Below are positions 53,143 through 61,474 of a stretch of 64,000 nt of DNA, in pieces. The DNA lies in assembly GCF_009707485.1 (NCBI RefSeq), contig NZ_CP046121.1, forward strand, positions 3,418,452 through 3,482,451, written 5' to 3'. Both the position numbers and the translations under genes were made by a program. The notes under the pieces were generated by a model. It saw only the letters and a list, made by a program, of their open reading frames with translations, was not told where the DNA came from and made no database searches. Origin of the DNA: Nostocoides sp. HKS02. GTDB lineage: Bacteria > Actinomycetota > Actinomycetes > Actinomycetales > Dermatophilaceae. The stretch's first letter is position 1, and every line of letters starts with the position of its first letter.

Positions 53143-53837
53143 CGCAGGTGTCGATCCGGGTGCACGCGACGACGGACGGCGAGCGCGTGGTCGCCAGCTT
53201 CCTCGTCGGACACGGCGCCGACCCGGTCCGCGCCCTCGGACGGCTCGGCTGGGGCAGCCCCCGGCTCGTGGACGCCTTCCTCGAGGACGGTGGTGTGCTC
53301 GTGCTCGCGTACCGGGTGGTGCCGGCGACCCCGGAGGCAGGGGTGGAGGGCGTCGTTCCGACCGACGCGGACCTCGTGGTCGAGCCCGGGGAGCGGGCCC
53401 GTCCGTACCAGCGCACCGCGGCATACGGCGTGGTCACCAGCAAGCGGGGGCTGCTGCTCACCGAGCTGTCCGCGCGCACCTCCGCGCCCGGCCGGTGGAC
53501 CCTGCCGGGGGGCGGGCTCGACCCCGGCGAGGAGCCGGTGGCGGCCCTGCACCGCGAGGTGTGGGAGGAGAGCGGCCAGCAGATCGAGGGGGTGCGGCTC
53601 CTCGAGGCGCACACCTCGCACTGGATCGGCCGCGCCCCCAGCGGGCGCCTCGAGGACTTCCACGCCGTGCGGATCGTGTATGCCGCGTGGTGCCCCGCAC
53701 CGACCGACCCCGTCGTGCACGATGTCGGCGGCTCGACGGAGTCGGTGCGGTGGGTGCCGTTCGACGAGGTCGAGCGGTACCCCTTGGGGCGGTCGTTCGC
53801 GCCGCACCTGCGGCGCTGGCTCGAGCCGCCCCGCTAG
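53139..53837 (+). CDS. Nudix hydrolase
   Basis: 232 residues. The Nudix box is in the right form, GGGLDPGEEPVAALHREVWE with ESG following (G-x5-E-x7-R-E-x2-E-E-x-G). The N-terminal 90 residues form a separate domain unlike known families. Hydrolyses a nucleoside diphosphate linked to some moiety; partner glycosyltransferase suggests a nucleotide sugar, but this is inference. Overlaps the next minus-strand gene at its stop. Confidence 0.88.
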   Translation: MTQVSIRVHATTDGERVVASFLVGHGADPVRALGRLGWGSPRLVDAFLEDGGVLVLAYRVVPATPEAGVEGVVPTDADLVVEPGERARPYQRTAAYGVVTSKRGLLLTELSARTSAPGRWTLPGGGLDPGEEPVAALHREVWEESGQQIEGVRLLEAHTSHWIGRAPSGRLEDFHAVRIVYAAWCPAPTDPVVHDVGGSTESVRWVPFDEVERYPLGRSFAPHLRRWLEPPR

Positions 53838-54199
53838 CCCTGCTGGTTCTGCTCGCCCGTGCTCCGGCGCGGGCCGAGCACCCCCACGAGTCCGAAGGCC
53901 ACGAGCACGGCGCCCGCCGCCACGATGCCGAGCGGGCCGACGTTGCCCCAGTCGACGGTGAAAGCGCCCAGCTCCTGGCCGAGGGCCAGCCCGGCGACGA
54001 CCACGCAGACCAGGCCGAGCATGATCGCGGGCACGTGCGGCCCGGTGGGCCGCTGGGGGGTCACGATGACGGGGCGCTCGCGCTCGGCACCGAAGCCCTG
54101 GGGGAGTGGGCTGGTCTGGTCGCGCAGGTCCCGACCTGCTGTGTCGGGGCTGGCGACGGTCGGGTCCTGCTGGGCATCGCCCGGAAGGTTCGTGGTCAC
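53834..54199 (-). CDS. Small membrane protein, hypothetical
   Basis: 121 residues. The N-terminal 55 are polar and disordered; two membrane helices follow (PAIMLGLVCVVVAGLALGQE and GIVAAGAVLVAFGLVGVLGP). Not recognised. It lies immediately downstream of the PspC-domain gene (4 nt apart), so it is probably co-transcribed and part of the same stress module. Start ATG 54199 is followed by TTNLPGD. Confidence 0.7.
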   Translation of the reverse strand: MTTNLPGDAQQDPTVASPDTAGRDLRDQTSPLPQGFGAERERPVIVTPQRPTGPHVPAIMLGLVCVVVAGLALGQELGAFTVDWGNVGPLGIVAAGAVLVAFGLVGVLGPRRSTGEQNQQG

Positions 54200-54203
54200 G
54201 GTG

Positions 54204-55541
54204 TCACTCCTTGCCGATGAGGATCTGGCCGAGGCCGACGTGTGCGGTCACCACGACATCAGCGGGGCCGGTGCCGAAGGTCTCGACGGTGCTGAGGTTG
54301 CGGCCACCACGGCCGTCCGTGGTGTCCGCGGACGGGTCCAGGCTGCCCGGGTGCCACTGCGCGATGTCGCCGACCGAGACCGTGCTGCGCACCTCGACGG
54401 TGTGGTCGGCCGGGATCCGGATGCGCAGCTCGCCCACTCCGATGCCCGCGTCGATGGTCCGGGGAGTGCCGGTGCTGGTCGGCAGCGAGGTCAGGTCCAG
54501 CTCGGCAGAGCCGGCCCCGAGGCGGTAGCGACTCGTGGTGTCGGTGGCGCTGGGCCGCCACACGCGGTCGCCGACCCCGCCGCCGAAGCTGAGGTTCGGC
54601 ACGACCGACGCGGTCCAGGTGGCCAGGGCCAGGACGACCGCGATGAACCCGAGGAAGCCTGCCCGGCGGCCCGCGAGGCCGAAGCCGAGGACCCCGAGCC
54701 CGGTCACCGCGAGCGCTGACGCCAGGGCGACGACGTCGCCGCTGCCGCGCCACCCGAAGGTGTCGTGCCCCCAGAGCGCGAGCCCGTATGCCGCGAGGGC
54801 CAGGCCGCCGACGAGCGCCGCACCCGTGAAGCCGGCGCTGCGCCGACGTGGCGGACGGGGCACACGCGGGGGTCGCGGCGCGATCATGACCGGCGGGGGC
54901 GGGGGAACGCCGGGGCCGCCCGCAGCGGCGACGGTGGCCGGCGCGCCCACGAAGGGCGCGGTCGCGCCGGCGACAGGGGCGGTCGCGGCATAGGCCTGGG
55001 CTGACTGGGCCGGTTGGGCCGGTTGGGCCGGTTGGGCCGGTTGGGCCGGTTGGGCCGGTTGGGCGCGGTGACGGGTCACCATCCAGACCACCAACCCGCC
55101 GAGCACCAGCCACCAGAGCCACACCAGCCCGGGGCCGTCGTGGGCGAACCCGCCACCACCGAGCAGCGACAGGACGACGATGACGAGCAGGATGATGGGC
55201 CCGACGGCGCCCTCGCGGACGGCTCGCTCCGCGAGGATCTCGCCGCGGGCGTTGGGCAGGAAGGCCCACGCGAGGAGGTAGAGCGTGATGCCGATGCCGC
55301 CGAGAAGGACGAGCAGGACCAGGGCGGCACGCACGACGAGCCGGTCGACCCCGAGGCGGTTCGACAGGCCGGAGCAGACCCCGGCCAGCCACTTGTCGTC
55401 GGTGTCGCGGCGCACGTCGAGGGACCGGAGCCAGTCGAAGAACCGGTCGAGCGCTGAGGGCGCTGAGGACGCTGAGGGCCCTGACGGCGCTGCAGCGGTG
55501 TTCTGGGGCGGGCCGGCGACTGGCCCGGGGATCTGCGTCAT
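54204..55541 (-). CDS. PspC-domain membrane protein, EsrI-like
   Basis: 445 residues. The PspC domain is near the N-terminus (KWLAGVCSGLSNRLGVDRLV then two hydrophobic stretches). A QPA tandem repeat (see 55010-55063), further membrane helices and a C-terminal beta-rich domain like the DUF2154/cell-wall-active antibiotic response (toast_rack) fold (GELRIRIPADHTVEVRSTVS) follow. In Corynebacterium, EsrI is such a PspC protein that inhibits the EsrSR pair; divergent placement to a PspC kinase here fits. ATG 55541 is chosen, ATG 55550 possible. Confidence 0.85.
   Translation of the reverse strand: MTQIPGPVAGPPQNTAAAPSGPSASSAPSALDRFFDWLRSLDVRRDTDDKWLAGVCSGLSNRLGVDRLVVRAALVLLVLLGGIGITLYLLAWAFLPNARGEILAERAVREGAVGPIILLVIVVLSLLGGGGFAHDGPGLVWLWWLVLGGLVVWMVTRHRAQPAQPAQPAQPAQPAQPAQSAQAYAATAPVAGATAPFVGAPATVAAAGGPGVPPPPPVMIAPRPPRVPRPPRRRSAGFTGAALVGGLALAAYGLALWGHDTFGWRGSGDVVALASALAVTGLGVLGFGLAGRRAGFLGFIAVVLALATWTASVVPNLSFGGGVGDRVWRPSATDTTSRYRLGAGSAELDLTSLPTSTGTPRTIDAGIGVGELRIRIPADHTVEVRSTVSVGDIAQWHPGSLDPSADTTDGRGGRNLSTVETFGTGPADVVVTAHVGLGQILIGKE
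55010..55063. repeat. Six 9-bp tandem repeats inside the PspC gene
   Basis: CCGGTTGGG six times exactly. In the minus-strand reading frame it encodes alternating Ala-Gln-Pro, a Pro-rich linker between membrane and extracytoplasmic parts. Copy number may vary between strains. Confidence 0.9.
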
Positions 55542-55666
55542 AGCGACCATGTTGGTGGCGCGGCGGCCGCGCTGCCATGAGGGTCGACCCTGAACCGACC
55601 CTGAAGCGGCCGCTGACCACCCTGAGTTCCGTAGGAATCGTCGGGTGGGTGCGTCAGGATGAGGAC

Positions 55667-57031
55667 ATGCCCACCCCCTACGACCGGCCGAGCGGCACGG
55701 ACGAGCCAGCAGTCGGGCAGCGACGTCCCGCCCGGCCCGCCTACGGCAGGCCCGTCGAGGGCAAGATCCTCGCTGGCGTCTGCGTCGGCCTGGCCGAGCA
55801 CCTCGGGTGGCCGGTGCGGCTGGTGCGGGTGGCCTTCGTCCTGCTGTCCTTTCCGACCGGCGCGGGCGTGGTCGCCTACGTGTTCCTCTGGGCGCTGTCC
55901 CCGCAGACCGTCGGCGGCCTCACGCGTGGCGCGCGGCGGTCCGCCGATCCTGCCGACCTCGCGGCCCTCTCCGCGGCCGCGCGCCCGGTCGAGGTGCCCG
56001 CCCGCCCCGGTGAGCAGGAAGCCACCCGGGTGCTCCTCGTGGGCGGGGGACTCCTGCTCGTCGGCTTGTTCGTCGTCGCCCAGAACGCCGGGTTCAACGC
56101 CCGCCTGGGGATCCTCGTGCCCTTGCTCGTGGTCGCCGTGGGCGCGGTCATCGCCTGGTCCCAGCTCGACGACTCCGAGCGCGGGCGGTGGCTCGGATCC
56201 GAGGGTGGCACCCGCCGGTTCAGCGTGGCCCGGCTCGCCTTCGGCGTCGTCCTGGCGATGGCGGGCCTGATCGTGCTGGCCTCGCGCGGCCGCTCGCTCA
56301 GTGCGATCTGGGACATCGGGGCCGCGGCACTGGCCGTGCTCGCGGGCGCGATCCTCATCGCGGCACCCTGGGGGCTGCGCTTCTGGTCCGACCTGCGCCG
56401 CGAGCAGGCCGAGCTGGCGCGGGCCACCGAGCGCGCGGACATCGCCGCGCACCTGCACGACTCGGTGCTGCAGACCCTGGCCCTCATCCAGCGCAAGGCC
56501 GACGACCCCGGGGCGGTCACGTTGCTGGCCCGGGCCCAGGAGCGCGAGCTCCGCGCGTGGTTGTATGCCGGACCGACCGGCACCGATGCGACCCTCGCCG
56601 CCGCGATCGCGGAGGCGGCCCACGAGGTCGAGGACCTGCACGGCATACCGATCGACGTCGTCGCGACCGGTGACCGGCCGCTCGACGACGGCGGCACCGC
56701 GCTGGTGCGCGCGATCCGCGAGTCCCTGCTCAACGCGGTCCGCCACGGTGCTCCGCCGGTCTCGCTCTACGTCGAGGTCGGGCCGCTGGGCGTCGAGGCG
56801 TTCGTCCGCGACCACGGCCCGGGCTTCGAGCTCGACGACGTGCCGCCCGACCGCCTAGGCGTCCGCCAGTCCATCCTCGGACGGATGACCCGGCACGGGG
56901 GCGAGGCGCGGGTGCGGCGCCTCGAGCAGGGCACCGAGGTCAGCCTCACCCTGCCGCCACCGTCCGCCACCCAGCCCCCCACCCAGTCCGCCACCCAGCA
57001 TGCCGCCGAGGAGAACCGTGAGCACGCCTGA
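55667..57031 (+). CDS. PspC-domain histidine kinase, EsrS-like
   Basis: 454 residues. PspC domain near residues 31-80 (GKILAGVCVGLAEHLGWPVR), about five membrane helices, then a HisKA_3 dimerisation with H264 in IAAHLHDSVLQTLALIQRK and an ATPase domain with VRAIRESLLNAVRHGAPPVS, and GQS-like features. Matches EsrS-type kinases that sense cell-envelope stress. GAGGACATG is near the start ATG 55667. Overlaps the regulator gene by 14 bp, so co-translated. Confidence 0.9.
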   Translation: MPTPYDRPSGTDEPAVGQRRPARPAYGRPVEGKILAGVCVGLAEHLGWPVRLVRVAFVLLSFPTGAGVVAYVFLWALSPQTVGGLTRGARRSADPADLAALSAAARPVEVPARPGEQEATRVLLVGGGLLLVGLFVVAQNAGFNARLGILVPLLVVAVGAVIAWSQLDDSERGRWLGSEGGTRRFSVARLAFGVVLAMAGLIVLASRGRSLSAIWDIGAAALAVLAGAILIAAPWGLRFWSDLRREQAELARATERADIAAHLHDSVLQTLALIQRKADDPGAVTLLARAQERELRAWLYAGPTGTDATLAAAIAEAAHEVEDLHGIPIDVVATGDRPLDDGGTALVRAIRESLLNAVRHGAPPVSLYVEVGPLGVEAFVRDHGPGFELDDVPPDRLGVRQSILGRMTRHGGEARVRRLEQGTEVSLTLPPPSATQPPTQSATQHAAEENREHA

Positions 57032-57698
57032 GCTGAGCCCCGTCCGGGTCGTCCTGGTCGACGACCACCGGATGTTCCGGTCGGGGGTGCGCGCGGAGGT
57101 CGGCGACACCGTCGACATCGTCGGCGAGGCCCCCGACGTCGAGGCGGCCGTGGCCGTCATCCGCGAGGCCCGACCCGCCGTCGTCCTGCTCGACGTGCAC
57201 CTGCCCGGCGGCAACGGCAACGGCGGCGTCGACGTGCTGCACGGGTGCCGGGGTCTCGAGACCGAGCAGGGGCAGCCGGTGCGGTTCCTCGCGCTGTCGG
57301 TCTCCGACGCGGCCGAGGACGTCATCGCCGTCATCCGGGCCGGTGCCCGCGGGTACGTCACGAAGACGATCAGTGCCGCCGACCTCACCCGGGCGATCCG
57401 GCGGGTGGCCGACGGCGACGCGGTGTTCTCGCCACGGCTGGCCGGCTTCGTGCTCGACGCCTTCGGCGCGGCGGCAGGCGAGGTCGCGGAGCTGGACGAG
57501 GAGCTCGACCGGCTCTCGGCCCGCGAGCGCGAGGTGATGAGGCTGATCGCCCGCGGCTACCAGTACAAGGAAGTGGCCAAGGAGCTGTTCATCTCGATCA
57601 AGACCGTCGAGACCCACGTGTCCTCGGTGCTGCGCAAGCTGCAGCTGTCCTCGCGCCACGAACTCACCGCGTGGGCCATGGGGCGGCGCCTCCTCTGA
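57018..57698 (+). CDS. NarL-family response regulator, EsrR-like
   Basis: 226 residues. Receiver with D15, D16, phospho-acceptor D59 (VVLLDVHLPGG) and Lys in YVTKTISAAD; C-terminal LuxR HTH (LSAREREVMRLIARGYQYKE then VAKELFISIKTVETHVSSVL). Cognate to the upstream kinase. GTG 57018 is chosen for the GAGGAGA ribosome site ahead of it; ATG 57000 is too far inside the kinase and less likely. EsrR orthologues control cell-envelope genes, including the divergent PspC gene. Confidence 0.92.
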   Translation: MSTPELSPVRVVLVDDHRMFRSGVRAEVGDTVDIVGEAPDVEAAVAVIREARPAVVLLDVHLPGGNGNGGVDVLHGCRGLETEQGQPVRFLALSVSDAAEDVIAVIRAGARGYVTKTISAADLTRAIRRVADGDAVFSPRLAGFVLDAFGAAAGEVAELDEELDRLSAREREVMRLIARGYQYKEVAKELFISIKTVETHVSSVLRKLQLSSRHELTAWAMGRRLL

Positions 57699-57778
57699 CG
57701 GGTGCGCCGCGGGGGTGCGGGGCCCGGGTGAACGGCGGGTGCACCACGCCTGACCTGCGGTTATCCGCTAGGAGGGGG

Positions 57779-57815
57779 TTGCACACCGGGGTGGCGATCA
57801 CTATAGATTCTGCCC
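57779..57815 (+). promoter_or_regulatory. Promoter of the hybrid kinase, leaderless
   Basis: TTGCAC at 57779-57784 and TATAGATT at 57802-57809; transcription would begin at or just before GTG 57816, 6-7 nt beyond the -10 box. No Shine-Dalgarno is present, which supports a leaderless transcript. Confidence 0.65.
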
Positions 57816-60296
57816 GTGACCACCTTCGTTTCCGGCGAACAGGAGACTGCCGACCTCCTGGCAGCGATGTTCCCCGGCACGGATGCCTCGGCCGAGCTGG
57901 CCCGGGTCACCGACTGGTCGGCCACCAAGCTCGGGGACCCGCACGGGTGGCCGGAGGAGCTGCGGACCGCGATCCGCACGGTGCTCCCGTCCAAGGTGCC
58001 CATGCTGTTGTGGTGGGGCCCGGACCTGGTCCAGATCTACAACGAGGCGTACCGCCACCTGCTCGGCTCCAAGCACCCGCAGGCGATGGGTCAACCAGCT
58101 GCCGAGTGCTGGCAGGAGGTGTGGGACGAGCTGGGGCCGCTGACCGCCGACGTCTTCCACGGGGCCCAGGCAACGTATGCCGAGGAGCTGCTCCTGTTCC
58201 TCGACCGGCACGGCTACACCGAGGAGACCTACTGGACCTTCTCCTACAGCCCGATCCGCGACGCCGACGGCAGCGTCCTGGGCGTCTTCGTGGCGACCAC
58301 GGACATGTCCAAGCCGGTCATCGAGACCCGCCGGCTCGACACGGTGCACGCCCTGGCCGTGGTCTCCAGCGCCGAGCTGGGCAGCCCCCAGGAGGTCTGC
58401 GACCAGGCGATGCAGATCATGAGCAGCAACCGCCGGGCCCTGCCGTATGCCGCTCTGTACCTGCGCGACGAGCACGGCACCGGTGACCTGGTGCTCACGT
58501 CGTGCTACGGCGTCGAGCCCTCCGCGCGCGCGCTGCCGGAGCGCATCCCGGCCGCCTCAGAGCACCCGTTCCGCCAGGTCGCGACCCAACGCCGCAAGAA
58601 GTTCGTGTCGTTCGGGCCCGAGGACGACCTGCGAGCCGAACCCGGTCCGCTCGGTCCGGTGCGCCCGAACAGCGCGATGGTCCTGCCGGTGCGCACCGGC
58701 CACGCGCCGGCCGTCGCAGGCGTGCTCGTCCTGGGCGCCAACCCCTACCGCCAGCTCGACGACTCCTACGGCAACTTCCTCGACCTGATCACCCGCCAGG
58801 TCGCCACCCTCCTCGCCGATGCCGCCGCCACCCAGCACGAACGGGGACGGGCCGCGGCCCTGGCCGACCTCGACACGAGCAAGACCCGGTTCTTCCAGAA
58901 CGTCAGCCACGAGTTCCGCACCCCCCTCACCATCGCCATGTCGGCGACCCGTGAGCTGCGCGAGCAGCACCTCGACCCCGCGCTGGTCGACCACGTCGAT
59001 GCGGTGGAGCGCGCGGTCGGGCGGCTCAACCGCCTCGTCGACGCCCTGCTGGAGTTCGCTCGTGCCGAGGCCGGCACCCTGGTCCCGGTCGTCGAGGCCC
59101 TCGACGCCGCGGCATACACCCGTGAGCTGGTCAGCATGTTCCGCAGCGCGCTCGAAAGCGCTGGTCTTGCCTTGGAGCTCGACGTCGCCGAGGTCGGGAC
59201 GACCTGGCTCGACCGCGAGGCCTGGGCCAAGGTCGTCGTCAACCTCGTGTCGAATGCGTTCAAGTTCACCGACTCCGGTTCGGTCTCGGTCGCGCTGCGG
59301 CGCGAGGCTGACGAGCTCGAGCTGACCGTGTCCGACACCGGGTGCGGCATCCCGCCCGAGGAGCACGAGCATGTCTTCGAGCGCTTCCGGCAGGTCAGTC
59401 GCGAGTCGCGCCCCGGCGTGCCCGGTGCGGGCATCGGCCTGGCGCTGGTGGCCGACCTCGTCAGGGCTCACGGGGGCACGGTGACCGTGGCGAGCGCGCT
59501 CGGTCGTGGCAGCACGTTCACGGTCCGGCTCCCGGTCGGCACCCCGGCCACGGGGCAGCGGCCGGCCCCGACCCACCCGGCGCCGGCAGCCCTCCCCGAG
59601 CTGTCGCTGGCCGGCCTGCTCGACCGGCCGGACGCGCAGGCCCCGCCTGCCGCGACCACGACCAGTGCCAGGAGCGCGGCTGGGGCCGCGCCCTCGACCG
59701 GGACCGGCGTCGGACGGCTGCTCCTGGTCGAGGACCACGCTGACCTGCGCGGCTACCTCACCCGGCTGCTCACCTCGGACCGCTGGGAGGTCACCGCGGT
59801 CGGGGACGTCGCGTCCGCCCTGGCGGCGCCGGAGGTTCCCGACCTGGTCCTGTCGGACATCATGCTGCCCGGGCAGAGCGGGCTGGACCTGGTCCGGATG
59901 GCGCGGCAGGACCCCCGCATGACGCACGTGCCGATCATCCTGCTCTCGGCGCGGGCCGGCTCCGAGGCGGCCGCCGAGGGACTGGCCGCGGGGGCCGACG
60001 ACTACGTCGTCAAGCCGTTCGAGCCGGTCGAGCTGTTGTCCCGCTTGCGGGTGCACCACCAGCTGGCCCAGCAGCGCGCTGCCGCCCTTGGCCAGGCCGA
60101 GAACCGCGCCGACACCCTCGAGCTGGCCCTCCTGACCGGCCGCAGGATCGGGATGGCGATGGGCATCCTGATGGCCCGACACGGCGTCACCAGTGACGCC
60201 GCGTTCGACCTGCTGCGCCAGCACAGCGCCAACCACAACATCAAGCTGCGTGAGGTCGCCGAAGAGGTGCTGCTCACCGGCGAGCTGCCCGCGTAG
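57816..60296 (+). CDS. Hybrid PAS-GAF-histidine kinase-receiver-ANTAR protein
   Basis: 826 residues. A PAS-like domain (about 45-165, WWGPDLVQIYNEAYRHLLG), a GAF domain (about 165-340), a HisKA with H365 (NVSHEFRTPLTIAMSATREL), HATPase (SDTGCGIPPEEHEHVFERFR and GIGLALVADLV), then a receiver with D681 (DLVLSDIMLPGQSGLDLV) and a C-terminal ANTAR domain (DTLELALLTGRRIGMAMGIL then MARHGVTSDAAFDLL). ANTAR domains bind RNA hairpins and antiterminate. So sensing, phosphotransfer and RNA output share one polypeptide, instead of the usual separate kinase and receiver-ANTAR protein. Probably cytoplasmic; no membrane helix seen. Monocistronic, followed by the convergent dinB. Confidence 0.9.
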   Translation: MTTFVSGEQETADLLAAMFPGTDASAELARVTDWSATKLGDPHGWPEELRTAIRTVLPSKVPMLLWWGPDLVQIYNEAYRHLLGSKHPQAMGQPAAECWQEVWDELGPLTADVFHGAQATYAEELLLFLDRHGYTEETYWTFSYSPIRDADGSVLGVFVATTDMSKPVIETRRLDTVHALAVVSSAELGSPQEVCDQAMQIMSSNRRALPYAALYLRDEHGTGDLVLTSCYGVEPSARALPERIPAASEHPFRQVATQRRKKFVSFGPEDDLRAEPGPLGPVRPNSAMVLPVRTGHAPAVAGVLVLGANPYRQLDDSYGNFLDLITRQVATLLADAAATQHERGRAAALADLDTSKTRFFQNVSHEFRTPLTIAMSATRELREQHLDPALVDHVDAVERAVGRLNRLVDALLEFARAEAGTLVPVVEALDAAAYTRELVSMFRSALESAGLALELDVAEVGTTWLDREAWAKVVVNLVSNAFKFTDSGSVSVALRREADELELTVSDTGCGIPPEEHEHVFERFRQVSRESRPGVPGAGIGLALVADLVRAHGGTVTVASALGRGSTFTVRLPVGTPATGQRPAPTHPAPAALPELSLAGLLDRPDAQAPPAATTTSARSAAGAAPSTGTGVGRLLLVEDHADLRGYLTRLLTSDRWEVTAVGDVASALAAPEVPDLVLSDIMLPGQSGLDLVRMARQDPRMTHVPIILLSARAGSEAAAEGLAAGADDYVVKPFEPVELLSRLRVHHQLAQQRAAALGQAENRADTLELALLTGRRIGMAMGILMARHGVTSDAAFDLLRQHSANHNIKLREVAEEVLLTGELPA

Positions 60297-60330
60297 GGGA
60301 GGCCCGCAGCCGGGGCTCCGAGCCCTGACG

Positions 60331-61431
60331 TCAGTCCCGCGGGCCGGCCGCGGGCCCACCGCGTCCGGTGCTGCGTGGCGCGGCATACCCGCCCTCGGGC
60401 GGCACCATCTCGGCTCGCACCCCGAGCAGCCTGACCGGCCGGTCGTCGGCGAGCTCGCGGAACAGGTCGAGCGCCGTGCCGGCGATGACGTCGGCGTCGA
60501 AGGTCGGTGTGGGGAGCTTGCGCACGCGGTTCGTCGTGAAGAACGGCGCGAACCGCACCTTGAGAAACACCCGGGCACAGGGGCGGCCCTCGCGGCGGAG
60601 GTCCTCGACGACCTGCGCCGCGAGCGCCCGCACCGCGTCGGCCACCTCCTGCGGCAGGGCGAGGTTCGACTGGTAGGTCGTCTCCCGCCCGTGGGCGCGG
60701 GCGACCCACGGGGTGTCGTCGACGGTGGCGGAGCTGACGCCGCGCCCGAGCCGGCCGTAGTGCGGCCCCATGGTCGGTCCGAACTCCGCGACAAGCTCGG
60801 CCTCGTCGGCCGCGGCGAGCTCGCGCACCGTGGTGTAGCCGCGCGCCGACAACCGCGCGGAGATGCGCGGCCCGACGCCCCACAGCGCGATGGTCGGGCG
60901 GTCGCCCATCACCTCGAACCAGTTCTCCCGGGTCAGCACGAACACGCCCTGGGGCTTACCGAAGTCGGTGGCGATCTTGGCGCGGACCTTGGTGTCGCCC
61001 ACCCCGACCGAGCAGTGCAGGTCGCTGGCGTCGAGGACGGCCGCACGGATCCGCTGGGCATACGCGACCGGGTCGTCGGTCGTCACGCCCACGAACGCCT
61101 CGTCCCAGCCGAGCACCTCCACGACCGCGCCCGGCATACCCCGCAGGGTCTGCATGACGACCGCCGACGCGGCCTCGTAGGCGGGCGCGTCCACGGGCAG
61201 CAGCACCGCCTCGGGGCAGCGTCGCACGGCCGTCTTGAGCGGCATCCCGGAGCGCACCCCGAATGCTCGCGCCTCGTAGGACGCGGTCGACACCACGGCG
61301 CGCTCGGTCGGGTCGCCGCGCCCGCCCACGATGACGGGTAGTCCGGCGAGCTCGGGGCGCCGCAGGATCTCGACGGCAGCGATGAACTGGTCGAGGTCGA
61401 CGTGCAGAACCCATGGCGCTGGCTGCGTCAT
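60331..61431 (-). CDS. dinB2: Y-family DNA polymerase, DinB2 type
   Basis: 366 residues. HVDLDQFIAAVEILRRPELA with catalytic D12 and the D110-E111 pair in VLGWDEAFVGV, then VGVGDTKVRAKIATDFGKPQ and the C-terminal little-finger domain without a clear beta-clamp motif. It resembles mycobacterial DinB2 (DQFLASVE with Leu steric gate) rather than E. coli DinB: the steric gate, normally Phe13 or Tyr, is Ile17. DinB2 proteins of this type are known for ribonucleotide incorporation; here this is an inference. ATG 61431 is chosen; a longer frame is unlikely. Confidence 0.9.
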   Translation of the reverse strand: MTQPAPWVLHVDLDQFIAAVEILRRPELAGLPVIVGGRGDPTERAVVSTASYEARAFGVRSGMPLKTAVRRCPEAVLLPVDAPAYEAASAVVMQTLRGMPGAVVEVLGWDEAFVGVTTDDPVAYAQRIRAAVLDASDLHCSVGVGDTKVRAKIATDFGKPQGVFVLTRENWFEVMGDRPTIALWGVGPRISARLSARGYTTVRELAAADEAELVAEFGPTMGPHYGRLGRGVSSATVDDTPWVARAHGRETTYQSNLALPQEVADAVRALAAQVVEDLRREGRPCARVFLKVRFAPFFTTNRVRKLPTPTFDADVIAGTALDLFRELADDRPVRLLGVRAEMVPPEGGYAAPRSTGRGGPAAGPRD

Positions 61432-61474
61432 GGCGATCATCCTGCCCGCTGCGCGGCCCGCCCGCAGCCAGGCG

